The notes under the pieces: generated by a model
What the model was told of the DNA's origin: nothing
Database searches by the model: none
What the model saw: only the letters and a program-made list of their open reading frames with translations
Shown here: piece by piece, positions 1 through 11,191 of the stretch
How positions within the stretch are numbered: position 1 is the first letter of the stretch
Layout of the letters: each line of letters opens with the position of its first letter
Assembly (NCBI GenBank): GCA_013368315.1
Contig: JAACJM010000034.1
Coordinates: forward strand, 372,001 to 436,000
Length of the DNA: 64,000 nt
Source of the DNA: Tetrapyrgos nigripes
Lineage: Eukaryota > Basidiomycota > Agaricomycetes > Agaricales > Campanellaceae
Direction: 5' to 3'
Made by a program: the position numbers and the translations under genes

Positions 1-549
1 GAATGGTCTAAATTATAGGCCTAGGGAACGGCTGAGTAAGCCCAGAGGCTACTTGGGTGGACTAGCCAAGAGAAATACATGTACCCATGTCTCTTCCCTA
101 GCTGATGCTCTTATTTATTCAGGTTTCCTCACAATGAAACCTCAAGAAGTGAGTCAGCTCACCAGTTCACCATTCAAAATGCTCATATTCTTTTTTTACT
201 TTATACTATACAGCTTTGCAATGGCAAAGTTTACGCCCAGCTACAGCCATTTCACCCTGCACACCAGGTCGACATTGGCTCCCTGGTTGACTGAGCCTTC
301 CATCCCAATGCTCATGCTGACAACTCCGACAATGAAGAAGACGCCTCATCTCCACCAGTTGCCCCAGCCAGCCTATCTGCCAATTCCAACACCTATCTGG
401 ACGAGTCCAGCCCTCCTTGCAGTGTTCCCCTTCTGAATTCCAACAAACACCCAGCACCTTGTGAAGGCCAACCCAGCTATTGAAGTTGGAAATGTGCATG
501 GCAGTGAGAGTGCCAGTATGAAGAAAACGGCCACCTGTTGCAGTGAAAA

Positions 550-1666
550 TGTCCCAGCCTGTTTCCAGCTCCCTCAAATCAGATACGTTGCCTATTGCAT
601 ATGGACGATATGTTGCGGTAGAGCAGGATCAGAAGGGAAGAACAATTGACCATCCTCTGGAGTGGTTTCTGGCTAACAGGTTTGAATTAGTTAAAAACGA
701 CAGCAGGTACGTCTTCTTATATCTTTCTTTTGTGACACATACCTAATGACACTAGCAAATCCATTCCTCTCATCACAGCTGAGGACAGAATTATTGGCAC
801 TGTTGTCAAGAAACCCGCCAACCCTCAATATGAAGAAGCTGTTCAGATGGCAGTCCAATGGATCACTGAAACTGGTAGCACGGCCAATTTCACAGCTACA
901 GAGAAGTCCTCAAAATGTGGCTGAGGCTTCGGTTCTGCTGCCTATGGTCTTTCCTTTGGGAAAGGCCAGCCCCGTCCCATGTGTCTTGTCAAGCGTCGTG
1001 AGATGATGAAGGACCTGCTCAGTGACCCATGCTTCACTACGATTGCCCATGCACAGAGTTGTGAGTACTTATCTTTTGAATTATTTCCCTCACTCACTGC
1101 CCTACATACAGCTGCATATGCTGCGTTTTCTCCATGCAACTATGACTTTTACTTCCAGGGCATGAAACACTTTTGCCGAGTCATGAAAGCTGCTGGTGCT
1201 CTGCCCAAGGACTTCAAGTCCAACTTCAAGAAAAGCATATTTTCATGCATCACAGCCAACTTTGGTCTGTGCACTCAGACCTTTGTTCATACAAATGCAA
1301 AGAACACTTCACACAGTATGTGTGCCATCACTGCCCTTGGCAGTTCGACTATAAGTGTGGAGGTCACTTGGTCCTGTGGGATCTTAAACTCATCATCGAG
1401 TTTCCTCCTGGTTGCACAATCCTCATTCCTTCAGCATTGCTCCTTCATTCTAACGTTGGTGTTCAGCTGGACAAAACTCGATACAGTATCACGCAGTACA
1501 TGGCCAGTGGCATATGGCAATGGTTGGACGATGGTGGTTGGACAGAGGTAGAAATCAAAGCTAACTGTAATGCAGAAGAATGGGCAAAGGTAGAGGAGCA
1601 CAAGGCTGGTCGAAGGGAGGAGGTTCTAAAGATGTTTTTTACATTAGATGAAGTCTGGGCTGCTTA
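550..1666 (+). pseudogene. Broken TET/JBP-like 2-oxoglutarate/Fe(II) dioxygenase, transposon-associated type
   Basis: The conceptual protein runs through two introns (about 707-777 and 1060-1111). Its C-terminal core contains GGHLVLWDLKLIIEFPPG, then a histidine in LLLHSN and an arginine in TRYSITQY. This order (an HxD-like site, a Gly-Gly-x-Leu strand, PPG, a distal His and an Arg) matches the double-stranded beta-helix of fungal TET/JBP proteins, many of which travel with DNA transposons. Two lesions are visible: an in-frame TGA at 922-924 and a frameshift near 1,340 between CAITALG and the FDYKCGG block. The expected HxD iron motif reads HTN (about 1,288), so an iron ligand is also lost. 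The family call rests on remembered motif order, not a search; the broken state is clear from the sequence. Confidence 0.5.
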
Positions 1667-1669
1667 AAA

Positions 1670-2600
1670 ATGTAATGTTACTGTAGTTTACCGCGATCTT
1701 GAAATGCGAACTGTGAAAGCATTTGTCTTGTCTATGCATATGAGTGAGCAACTTAAGAGAAATGAATTGGTTGCTGGGTTCCAGACCGCATATCTGGATT
1801 AGTTCCTCAACGTTGAGAACGACGATGACAACATATCCAGCCTAACGTCTCACTCAGAAGGCCGCCAAATAGGCTTAGGTATGTTCTTGCAAGCTTCTAG
1901 TAAAATTTCAAGCAAAACTAGTGAGTCTATGTATTGTAGTGCAAAAAATACTTTGAAGGCCGTTCAGAATGCTATAAGATACTTGGATCAAAGTATGAAA
2001 AAAGTAAAATATCCTCCGTTTGACTTCTCTTTGACATATGTTGTAAATACATACAATAACATCTGGAATCCAAAAAATCAGCTCAGAATACTCAGGTATA
2101 CTTCCATAACTCCTTGTGCAAGTTGAAAATTTAGGTTCACATTCCAACCTGTATCATTGTTTCAGTAAATACTGGTAGCTTAAGGAATATTCTACAAGCA
2201 AATATACTAGTTTAAATCAATAATTGACATAGTAGCACTCCAGAAAGCAAGCAGATTGCCTCAAATATTTTCATCTAGAAAAGTACCTGGAATGTCAGGT
2301 GCAGATGGCAATTCAAAGCATTTCATTTCTCGAAAAATGTTAAAAATTGTTTGAAGTACTTAATACCTGAATCTCTAATTCTCAAGGGTGTCACTGAGGA
2401 TATGAGCTCAAGAGGAGGAAAACTTGATAATTGTGGCGATCAGATGAGGAGGAGCACATACTAAATATGGAAGTCAACACAGCCACAGTCTTCAAAAAAC
2501 TTGCAAGATCTGTCGCTTACATGGCTTGTTGTTCTTTCAAATTCTCAAGTCCATCAGACCGCAGACTGTTGAAAAATTTGTACAGTTGTAAGGAAAAGAA
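1670..2600. other. AT-rich stretch without a recognisable gene
   Basis: Reading frames here are short and show no motif I recognise. The composition is AT-rich and resembles decayed transposon sequence like the flanks. Confidence 0.5.
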
Positions 2601-2605
2601 AATAC

Positions 2606-2833
2606 ATTTCACTCATACATAGTATGTTAAGTACATAAATTTCAGTTCAAGGGAAGAATCTGGAAGGCTGGTGCAAGCCTAAGTACCTGATCAGCCATAT
2701 ACTCTGTAACAAAGAAAAATGGATTTCACTCATACATAGTATGTTAAGTACATAATTTTCAGTTCAGGGGAAGAATCTGGAAGGCTGGTGCAAGCCTAAG
2801 TACCTGATCAGCCATATACTCTGTAACAAAGAA
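2606..2833. repeat. Direct tandem duplication, 2 x 111 bp with a 117-bp period
   Basis: Bases 2606-2716 and 2723-2833 are nearly identical. Both begin ATTTCACTCATACATAGTAT and end CTGTAACAAAGAA, with only a few differences. The six bases between the copies give a 117-bp period. Confidence 0.9.
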
Positions 2834-2898
2834 TGCATTGGCATCATTGGCATTTTTATATACATATACAGCACCTTTGCCCTAATACAGCCCATCCC

Positions 2899-3660
2899 TC
2901 ACCACTTCATATCTGCAGAATGCATTGAGTAGATGAAAAAAAAAAAAAAGTATAATACACACCTTGTCTTATAAACTCCAGGGTGTACACCCTGTGTAAC
3001 AACCCAGTGGGGCTCACCAGTTGGTGGCTGAAAGGTGAGTGTGTTCAGGATACCAGAAGTTGAGGTGAGCTGATAGGATTCCTTTGTCAGTGCCAAAAAC
3101 TGGAACCCCTTGAACACTGAATTGTCATTGCCATTGATGATGCTTTGGACTTGTCACCTGCATATAAATTAATCCAAGAGCTCCCAGTCCAAGATGAGAA
3201 ACTCACCAACTGGTAAAGTGTCCGGCCTTCGTACCGTGGTATACAACATGTGCCTCCCACTGTTTCCGATGCCCACTTCTTGGAGCCCTTGTCGATGTGA
3301 TTTGGAAGGCCCTGGTGTGGCTGACAATGTAGAGGTCTGTTCCACAGGTACTGGCTGACTTGTTGGGGTTGCAGTTGGCTGACAGTGAGGCCTTGTAGTT
3401 GGCTGAGGTTTACGGGTTGAAGGAGGATGACGCTGAGGGGTTTGGGGCAGTTGAGGCAGTCCAGAAGCATAAGATGGTGGTGGGGTCCTGTCTCGGTGTA
3501 CTGATATGAGCTCGAGCTCAGAGTCGGTCTTGTAGAGCCCAGAATTGCTGCTTTCTTCTCCTGAATTGGTGCAGTCAGTATCCTCATCCCCTCTGGATTG
3601 CTGACCTCTGAGGAGATTCTCCATTTCCTTCCTTAATATGCCTGGTGCGTTGCCAGGCAA
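2899..3660 (-). pseudogene. Transposon-associated reading frame with a viroplasmin/RNase H1 N-domain-like end
   Basis: The minus strand encodes a Pro/Ser/Thr-rich N-terminal part (3660 to 3169) starting MPGNAPGILRKEMENLL. A shorter part (about 3117 to 2950) reads PHWVVTQGVHPGVYKTR. That last segment resembles the W-x-V-x-x-G-x-x-P-G-V-Y signature of the caulimovirus viroplasmin/RNase H1 N-terminal domain, which is common in basidiomycete transposon genes. The two parts lie in different frames and could be joined by an intron near 3,150. I cannot identify a catalytic domain. The function is unknown and the gene is probably a decayed mobile-element accessory gene. Confidence 0.3.
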
Positions 3661-4202
3661 TCAGCAAAGGCACATCCATCGAGAAGAGCTGGTAACTTAC
3701 CCATCCTCCTCTCTGTATCCTCATTTAGTCTTTCATGCTCTAAATGCCGTCATTAATACTTGAGACACTGCAACAATGCTTGCTGAAGAAATAACTACCT
3801 TCTAAAAGTGCAGCAACAGCATGTCGATTTGACTGCTGTTTTTTCGCCTGGTCTAGTGAATCTGGTTTGTCATACAAGGACTTTTGATCAAGAATAGTAC
3901 AGTCTTCACTTACTTGTTTTTGCCCTCCCTTTTTCTTTTGCCAATTTTGTGTCTTTTACTGCATAAGAAGAGTTCAGCAAATGCAGATCATCACTGAACA
4001 ATAAGTCTTACCCATTGTGGATGCTCTGAGTGTAGAACTTTAGCGTTAGGAGAAGTGGTGGTGGTACGTTGTGGGGGGTTACTGTTGGGGAGTTAGAAAC
4101 AAGACAAACCTTGGTCATGCTTCTCAATCATACACGCTGCCCAGTCCATGCCCCAAGAAACAGATAGGCTGACATTCGTCATGGTTGCAGGTAGACAGTG
4201 GC

Positions 4203-4481
4203 GTCTGTTGAGTCTTGACTCTCTTTTCACTTCCACGTTGGCTTTTGAATCAAACATGCACCAGACATTAGTCATGAGATTGCCTAAATCTATACCTCTG
4301 AGTCTGAGTACTAGCTCCTTGCCACTGGCAACTTCAAGCATGGGTGGTGTCTGTTGAGTCTTGACTCCCTTTTCACTTCTGCATCGGCTTTTGAATCAAA
4401 CACACACCAGACATTAGTCACAAGATTGCCTAAATCTATACTTCCGAGTACTAGCTCCTCGCCACTGGCAACTTCAAGCAT
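4203..4481. repeat. Tandem duplication of about 139 bp
   Basis: Bases 4203-4341 and 4349-4481 are diverged direct copies. Both start GTCTGTTGAGTCTTGACTC and end GCCACTGGCAACTTCAAGCAT. The second copy has a small internal deletion. It lies in transposon-derived DNA and no function is implied. Confidence 0.85.
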
Positions 4482-4633
4482 ATTGCTCAGGCAGATGTAT
4501 GGTCACAATGACGCATTGTTTTTGATTTTCTTTTTGTTGGAATGTTTTTGCCTGGATTATTGGGGACCCTGGTGAGGGACTTTGGGTACCACCAGTCTAC
4601 TACCTATACTACTTCTCTCTGCATGGGACTCTG

Positions 4634-6913
4634 ATGCCACCACTGGATTCTCTTCTTAATCCTATCCAGTCCACATCACCAAGCATGGATCAGCCTGGGT
4701 ATGACACCCTTTCCTCAAAAATTTCTGGCTCCACTGGTCAAACCTTTCCATTTGCCTCTACGCCGTCTGCGTCCCAGTTGGAGAAAAACAATAAATCCCT
4801 TCTCACTGAGCTTTTCAAGGATGATCTTGAGAGCCTGGAACAATTTGGGTTTGACTATTCTTTGGTCACTGGTGCTCTGTAGAGCTCCTCCTTCCCTGAA
4901 AATGACAGTAATGCCAACTCCAATGCTGCTCTCACAGCTGTCGGCATTCATCAGCCACCAGCAACTGAGCCCAAGGACACCCAAATCACTCCCATAGACC
5001 CCTCTAGTTAACATTCTTTGACATCTACCCATCCTGAGGCTGCAGATGCCAATCTACACTCCTCTTCCTTGTCCTCTCCCTCCTCCTATCATTTTCCTTC
5101 TGCTCTGACTCACCTTCCTGTACAGTACCCTTGCTTTCAAAACTGTCCCAAGCTTTCCGACATGCAGAAGCAGGCAATTTCAGCTTCTGCTGAATTGTCA
5201 CTGCTGGAAAGGCTCACGAGGAGCCATTGAGGGCCATTGTGGAGGATGAGGGAGTCAAATATGAGATGGTGGAAAGGCTCCTCAACACCTCTTCTCATTT
5301 CCGATCCCGCCACAACAAAGTCTCAACCAGGAATGCAATGATGCACTATGTGAAGGTTCAAGGCTTCAACGAGAGTAAGTCATAGGGACTCTATATACTT
5401 CCTTGAGTACTTATGTGTGCCTATAGATAACCTGCGTGCTGGGGAGTTGCATCATTTCATTGACAATGACCCCGAACTTCAAAAGATTGCCAAGGACAAG
5501 GAGGCTATTGCAAAGCTGAAGCAAGAGCTACTTGATCACTGGGAGGCAAAAGCAATGGGTGCCCACTTTTCTTCACTGTCAGCTGCACAGGATATCAGGT
5601 CCTTTACAGACAAGATGAGCACAGAGGTATGTATTAGACTTTCCTAGTGGCAAGGTTTTTACTCAAGCTTCAAATATAGCTAAACAATCTCTATTCACAC
5701 ACTGGGGCTCTTGCATTCTTTATGGTGACACCTGGTAGCCATGACAACAAGGGACGACCTGGGCTTGCTGTAGGTGGCCTAGACACTATGGCTTTCTTTC
5801 GAAGGAGTCTTCAGTTGGAGCCTTGGGACATGCTCTCTGACTTTCAGATGTATGGGGCAAAGGGTGACAGTAAGTTTCTGGTACTCTCTACATTTTAAAT
5901 GCTAATGTACAAATACCTAGAACAAAGGGGCATTGACTCTGGAGCTGAACTCCATGGACAGTGTGTCAATATGATCTCAAGTGGACTTCATAAGTTATCA
6001 ACTACTGTTTGCTCAGATGCTGTACTAACTATAGTATAGGTTACACTGTTCAAGAGTGTGTCCAAATGAACTATGAAAACTATGAGATGGCGATTGTCCA
6101 ACAGCTCAAGGTCAAACTTGTTTGGCCTGAGAATATCAATAAGGGTGTCGTTACCAATCCCACAAAACTCTCCATGGACGACATACACAAGTTACTGTCA
6201 AGAACGTTGTCACTTAGCAATAACCACCCAAGTCACACAGTGAACCAAATAGATTGACGAGTTACAACGAGACGATAGTGAGAGAGATGAAGAGAGACAG
6301 AGAGAATAGAGAAGTAGTAGATACAAGTAGAAGATGAGTAGCTGACTATACTCGACACTGCACTGTTCTGAGAGCAGAGTGGAGACGAAGTGAACAGACT
6401 AAGGAACTAACTACAAGTCCTTTGGTATATATATCAAGGAAGTGAATTGAGAATAAGTGAATAAGTGGGAATGTCCATGGAGATAAGAATCGGAGGAGAT
6501 AAAGGATGAACATGTCAGATCAAGTGATGGTAACCGTAGGTAAAGAAGATGATGATGGTAAGGATGACAGAAATGAATAGTAGTCTGTGGAGGTAAGAAA
6601 TGAATAGACTAGCAATTCGTGACAGTTACACCATGCACTCGAAATTGGTACATGCAAATGGGTGGAGATAATGGCGCAGGAGAAAGCAAGGCAGCAGGAG
6701 GAGAATGAGAAGACCTCAGGGAAAAGAATGAGAAAGGAACAGTCTGATAAAGGAGTCGCCTGTGGCCCAAACAAATGTGCTCGACGTGCTGAACCTGACA
6801 AAAATGCAACACCTTCTGAGCAACAAGCACAAAAAAAACAGACTCAGAAGGGAACAGCCAGTTCTAGGAAGACGGCAGAAGCCTTCAAGAGTGCTGAGTT
6901 TGTTGAGGACTAA
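4634..6913 (+). pseudogene. Broken Agaricomycete transposon-accessory gene (function unknown)
   Basis: Coding blocks follow one another across plausible introns (about 5374-5425 and 5625-5700). They are a Ser/Pro-rich N-terminal part, then VKYEMVERLLNTSSHFRSRH, then DNLRAGELHHFIDNDPELQK with a charged helix, then ALAFFMVTPGSHDNKGRPG. After 6,060 come NYENYEMAIVQ and VKLVWPENINKG, and a Lys-rich tail (about 6,660-6,913). I recognise this succession as a protein repeated many times in Agaricomycete genomes next to mobile elements, but I know no function for it. It is interrupted between about 6,208 and 6,624 by an LTR-like insertion and has frame breaks elsewhere. It is almost certainly inactive. 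Confidence 0.45.
6208..6624. mobile_element. Candidate solo LTR inside the accessory pseudogene
   Basis: This 417-bp segment begins TGTCAC and ends GTGACA, the TG...CA form of many Gypsy-type LTRs. It has a purine-rich first half and a TATA-like TATATATATC near 6,425. It lies where the host pseudogene loses its reading frame. The flanking five bases (AACGT and GTTAC) do not match, so a target duplication is not demonstrated and the call is tentative. Confidence 0.35.
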
Positions 6914-7244
6914 AAGGACATGGCTGTGGATGAGCAGAGGAACAACTATCCATGTCTCATTGTCTTAAATATTCCCTTTGTTACACCCTACAACGCCCTA
7001 CAACGTCTTGTTATTTTAATTTTTGACTTAATTTCTTGCTTCATCTTACATACTGAATACCTACAGTGTCAATAGATTGTTCTCCTACAAGTACACTTTT
7101 ATACTACATATTTATTGAGAAATAATGTCTTTGAAGTCTTATATCATTAATAGCTGTGTATTTCACTGAAGGAAGGCATACATATTCTGAGTAACAGTTT
7201 ATATTATTTTTTTTGCGAATTTTTACTTTTTTTTTAAAGCTACA

Positions 7245-7770
7245 TATGCCCTTGCTGTTGTCGGGAGGGCGGGACAACAAGCAGAACCCTCAACAGCACC
7301 TGCTCTGATGTGAGAGCGTGTTGTATATTTGCAGATGTACTTTATTTCATGGTTACTGTACTATAGATTTTTTCCCGATTTTATGCGATTTTACTTGAAC
7401 TACATGCGCGCTCGCTGTTGTCGGGAGGGCGGGACAACAAGCGGAGCAATTGACGATTTTTTCCCAATTTTATACGATTTTATTTGAATTACATATGCGC
7501 TTGCTGTTGTCAGGAGGGCGGGACAATGAGCAGAGTAATTGACAGCGCCTGATCCGATGTGGGAGTGGCACCCAAACCCGACAATGACATCATCTTGACC
7601 AGCTTTACAACGCCACCCATCCTCCCACTGCCAGAGCCCTCCAAAAGCTTTAAGTCCTTCTCGAATTAACTAATAGTTAACGCGCTATGGGCAGGGGGAG
7701 TTTAAGCTATCAAATTTGATAGGACCATGTGATCGATGGTCCTATCATATTTGCTCGCTTAGTCGGGGTT
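7245..7770. repeat. Tandem 89-bp repeats with GC-rich inverted motif, followed by palindromes
   Basis: Two 89-bp units abut at 7366-7454 and 7455-7543. A third, partial unit lies at about 7245-7330. Each carries TGTTGTCRGGAGGGCGGGACAA, with inverted TTGTC/GACAA arms, in AT-rich DNA. Downstream, 7715-7760 holds palindromes: ATCAAATTTGAT, and GGACCAT with its complement ATGGTCC around a seven-base loop. Such arrays and hairpins can be transposon ends (for example Helitron-like), but no matching partner end was found. Confidence 0.6.
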
Positions 7771-8119
7771 CACAGGTGGCCCTAGGTGTGTCTATGTTGT
7801 AAGAAGGCTGAATTGAGGATTTCTGAGCTACAGCAAGTACTACAGACCATTTCTGGGGTGCTAGGACTAACTTGTCATTCTTGGTCATAAGGACCTCTTG
7901 ACCTCCCCCCTCCCCCCAAGGTGATATATAGCAATAACATTTTGAACACCCCTTGGGATAGGGGATTGATGGCTGACACGATCAGTTTAGGGTTGAAGAA
8001 ATGGGTTGGGATGATTCCAGTTCCTGAAGCAGGTGACCAGGGAGTGGATGATACTGCTATCATGGTTAGAAGGAAGAGGAGGGGAAGGATTGATGAAATG
8101 CAGGGACAATACTGCAGAC

Positions 8120-8907
8120 TAAGGCTGCAACCTATTAAATACTGTTATGCCTCAGAGTGTAATTAAGAGGTAACAGGTTTTAATATGTTATAACCAGTTA
8201 TAACTAGTTACTAACCAGTTCTCTATGGGCACTTTTTTTTCAAACTTCAATCTGCTGATAATCTTCACAGAGCCCATTTTCAACTGAATCTGTTTTTATA
8301 CTTTACAATAGTCTTGTTTCTGACTTAACCACTCATCTACAGTGTACACACAGGGTTTTCTTTTCACATAACCATCTCCCCTCTCCCTCATTTCAGATAG
8401 TATTTATGCAGGCTCCTTCTGTCCTGAAAATCCATCTTTTTCAGGAGTGTCACTGTTACCACCCCATGCTTGCCTGTCAATACATCCTCAGTGCAATCCA
8501 TGACTACATTACCATGCAAAAAGCAAGATTTTTTATTTATTTACATACTTAGCATGCTCAGACCTAGCTTAGGGCACCCTCACTGCAATAAGTTGGCAGA
8601 AGGTGAAGGATTGGTGAAGGAAGAGTCTTTGTAAGCTTTCCAAGACCAGCTCTTGATGGTGGAATACTCTTGCAGGTTAGTAATTGGTACTCTGACAGGT
8701 GAGGTTGTCTTTATTCAGGTACTGAAGAGGTATGAATATGTCTGAAACAGCTTATTTTCAGCTCCATGGGCCACCAATTGAGACTAGGCAGTTATAACAG
8801 GTTATAACAGTTAAAACCTGTTACTGGACTCAGGTGTAACATGTTAAGTAATTAGCATGTTATTAACCTGTTATAACAGTAATTAATAGTATTTGGTTGC
8901 AGCCTTA
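8120..8907. mobile_element. Non-autonomous hAT-like element (MITE), 788 bp
   Basis: A perfect 13-bp inverted repeat, TAAGGCTGCAACC, starts at 8120 and its complement ends at 8907. Immediately outside are TGCAGAC (8113-8119) and TGCAGAT (8908-8914), a 7-bp direct duplication with one mismatch. The subterminal parts are full of short motifs built on TTATAAC and TAACAGG, as expected for transposase-binding arrays. No transposase is encoded. The repeat form and duplication length fit hAT; assignment to a subfamily is not possible by eye. Confidence 0.7.
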
Positions 8908-9252
8908 TGCAGATGTTCCCTCAAAAACTTCTCCAGGCAGACATCACATAACCAATCTTACTTCTTCCAACCTTCAAAACCTGGCTGCCTAGGGACATCA
9001 TCGAATATAGACTCAAGAAACAAGAAGTCGAGAAGTTTATAGCCATTTGATGATACAATCTGGCGCGCAAAAGGATTGATCAGTCACAGCGCTCCCCAAT
9101 CATCCTTTCATAAGGTTCAGGAACATGTACAGCTTGAAAGAATCTTTGGTTGGGAGGACAAAGTCATAAGCTAGGTATGAGGAACATCTGTTGACAGGCT
9201 TATGAAGAGAGGACAATATAACATGTACTGCTTGGTCCCAGGAGGTCGAAAC

Positions 9253-10100
9253 CTATAGGGAGATGGCATTGTTCATTTGCAATGGGTGAGCTTTGTTCTT
9301 GGTGGAAATTATGGCAGAGATGAACACACAAGGGTCATTTCCTCTGTCTACACTGTCCAGGATAAGTTTGTAAACAGCTGAATCAGTTTCTGGTACTTTC
9401 GTCTGCTGTTCTTCAAGGATGCCAGAAATTGGATGGGACATGTAGTCTTCCAACATCACTTGGTGCTCAAACCAGATATCATCCAGATTGGCAAAACTGT
9501 CTTTGACACACTTTAGCAGGTGCACAGGTCTGCCAGTGAGTAATTGTTCTGCTGTATTCATCCATCGACAGAAAAATATCAGGAATGTTGGACAGGCAAG
9601 ATAAGAAAGATGACTGACAAATATCATTGCCATTGTCGTGCACTTTCCAAGCCCAGCCCATCAACTCATTGAGGAAGTGAATGACAGCTGAGATTTGCAG
9701 TAGCTTGTCTGTGAAGAACTGATGCAAGAATTTCCTTCTGGCTTGCTGGACTTTGATCCTTTCTTCCATAGGAATATCATCACGATCCATGTCATTCCAT
9801 TCCTCATATTTGCAGTAGTGGAAACACAACTAAATAGCCAGATCTGATACACAGCTCACTGAAAACTATAAGACTCAGTGGGCGTCAGCTGGCTGGTCTT
9901 AAATTTACAGTTCTTGTGTCTGTTTTTGAGCAGTAAAGTCAGGAGATTGGGGACCATAGATAGAAAGGTTGAAACACACCTCAAACTCAACAAATCTTGT
10001 AGCTCAGCCACAACCTTTGCATTCTCAGTCAACTGTCATATCTCCTCAGGTGTGATGGGTGTCTTTTCATCAGTCTCTTCATCTTCTACTGAGTGAGATA
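9253..10100 (-). pseudogene. Unrecognised degenerate reading frames
   Basis: On the minus strand three blocks follow one another. An acidic block ends in TDEKTPITPEEI (about 10,090-10,030). Then comes DRDDIPMEERIKVQQARRKF (about 9,790-9,730), and then LLTGRPVHLLKCVKDSF and ILEEQQTKVPETDSAVYKLI (about 9,550-9,360). The blocks are in different frames and separated by stops, so this is a decayed gene or transposon relic. I do not recognise a family. Confidence 0.25.
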
Positions 10101-11191
10101 CTAGTTAGATGTGGGCCCCCAGCAGTGGCAGGACGAGTCTGAAAAAAAAAGCGAGTTGGCTACAACTTGAACACATGCCCCATCTAGATTTGAACCAAAA
10201 TTACATATCTGGAGCAGTGTAATTCATCTATCTGTCCATCTATCTGGATGGAACATTATAGGGAGTCATGGCATTGAACCCTTCCAGTACATATTTTTGG
10301 TGATCACTCTGTACATTTTTTGTTTTGTTTTTCCATAAACAGTTGTGATTTTTTGAAATAATCCTAAAGTTAATAATAGCACAAAGGCAGTCATAAGGGG
10401 TCAGCCGCAGTGTTATTTTTTGGAGGTCCTTTGTATTGCACAGAGTACATTATCTATCTTGAAGAAGTGCGATTGATTGATTATGTTATTATTCTGTGTG
10501 TTTGGTCGTAACAACTCCAAAATGAAAAGAATACAGCTTATTGTGCTCGTTCTTGTTTGACATATTCTCTCACCTGCTTATTGACACAGTGAATATGCAG
10601 GCTTTTGGAAAATATGGTGAGAGATCATCATGAAACACATGCATAAATCAACATCCAGTATGTTTTCCTTATTCTGATGCCCTTTCTCAGACATTTCCAT
10701 CTTTGTCATAATATATCCATAAATAGTGGCTAGTCTAGTCACTCTTGCTCTTCCATCTTGTTTCATAGCCTCTTGCCAGTTTTCCCTCAGATCCATTCTG
10801 ATAAGCATATTTACCTTCTTGGATGTAAAATGGATGCTCTTGAGAAGGAGATAACTTACACATTGCTCCAGCTTCCAGCCTCAGTGCATCCATTTTTAGT
10901 AGCCCTTGCTCTAAGGCTTGTACATTATGTTTTACTCATTGAACATACCACTAGCTCTCTTGCTTTCAGCATACCCTCCTTGGAAACCAAGCCAAACCCC
11001 ATGGCATGTCCTGAATCATATAGACAAGCTATATCTGGTATTGAGTATGGTCATCATATGCAACTTCACTACTTCTGACCAGTAGCTTCTTTTTTGGTCA
11101 GGCACCTATCTCCTTTCCTGTTTACGTGTTGACCCAACAGTCAGTCCTCCTTATCTGCTACTTTGCTCTCAGCTGCTAGCTCTGCAACAAC

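Noticed and set aside
10161..10260. tRNA-like B-box (GATTTGAACC, minus orientation) next to CTATCT repeats; a similar arrangement at 34,530-34,640
   Set aside because: A tRNA-derived SINE is possible, but no convincing A-box, cloverleaf or shared boundaries could be found, and the two sites share little beyond the box and the simple repeat.
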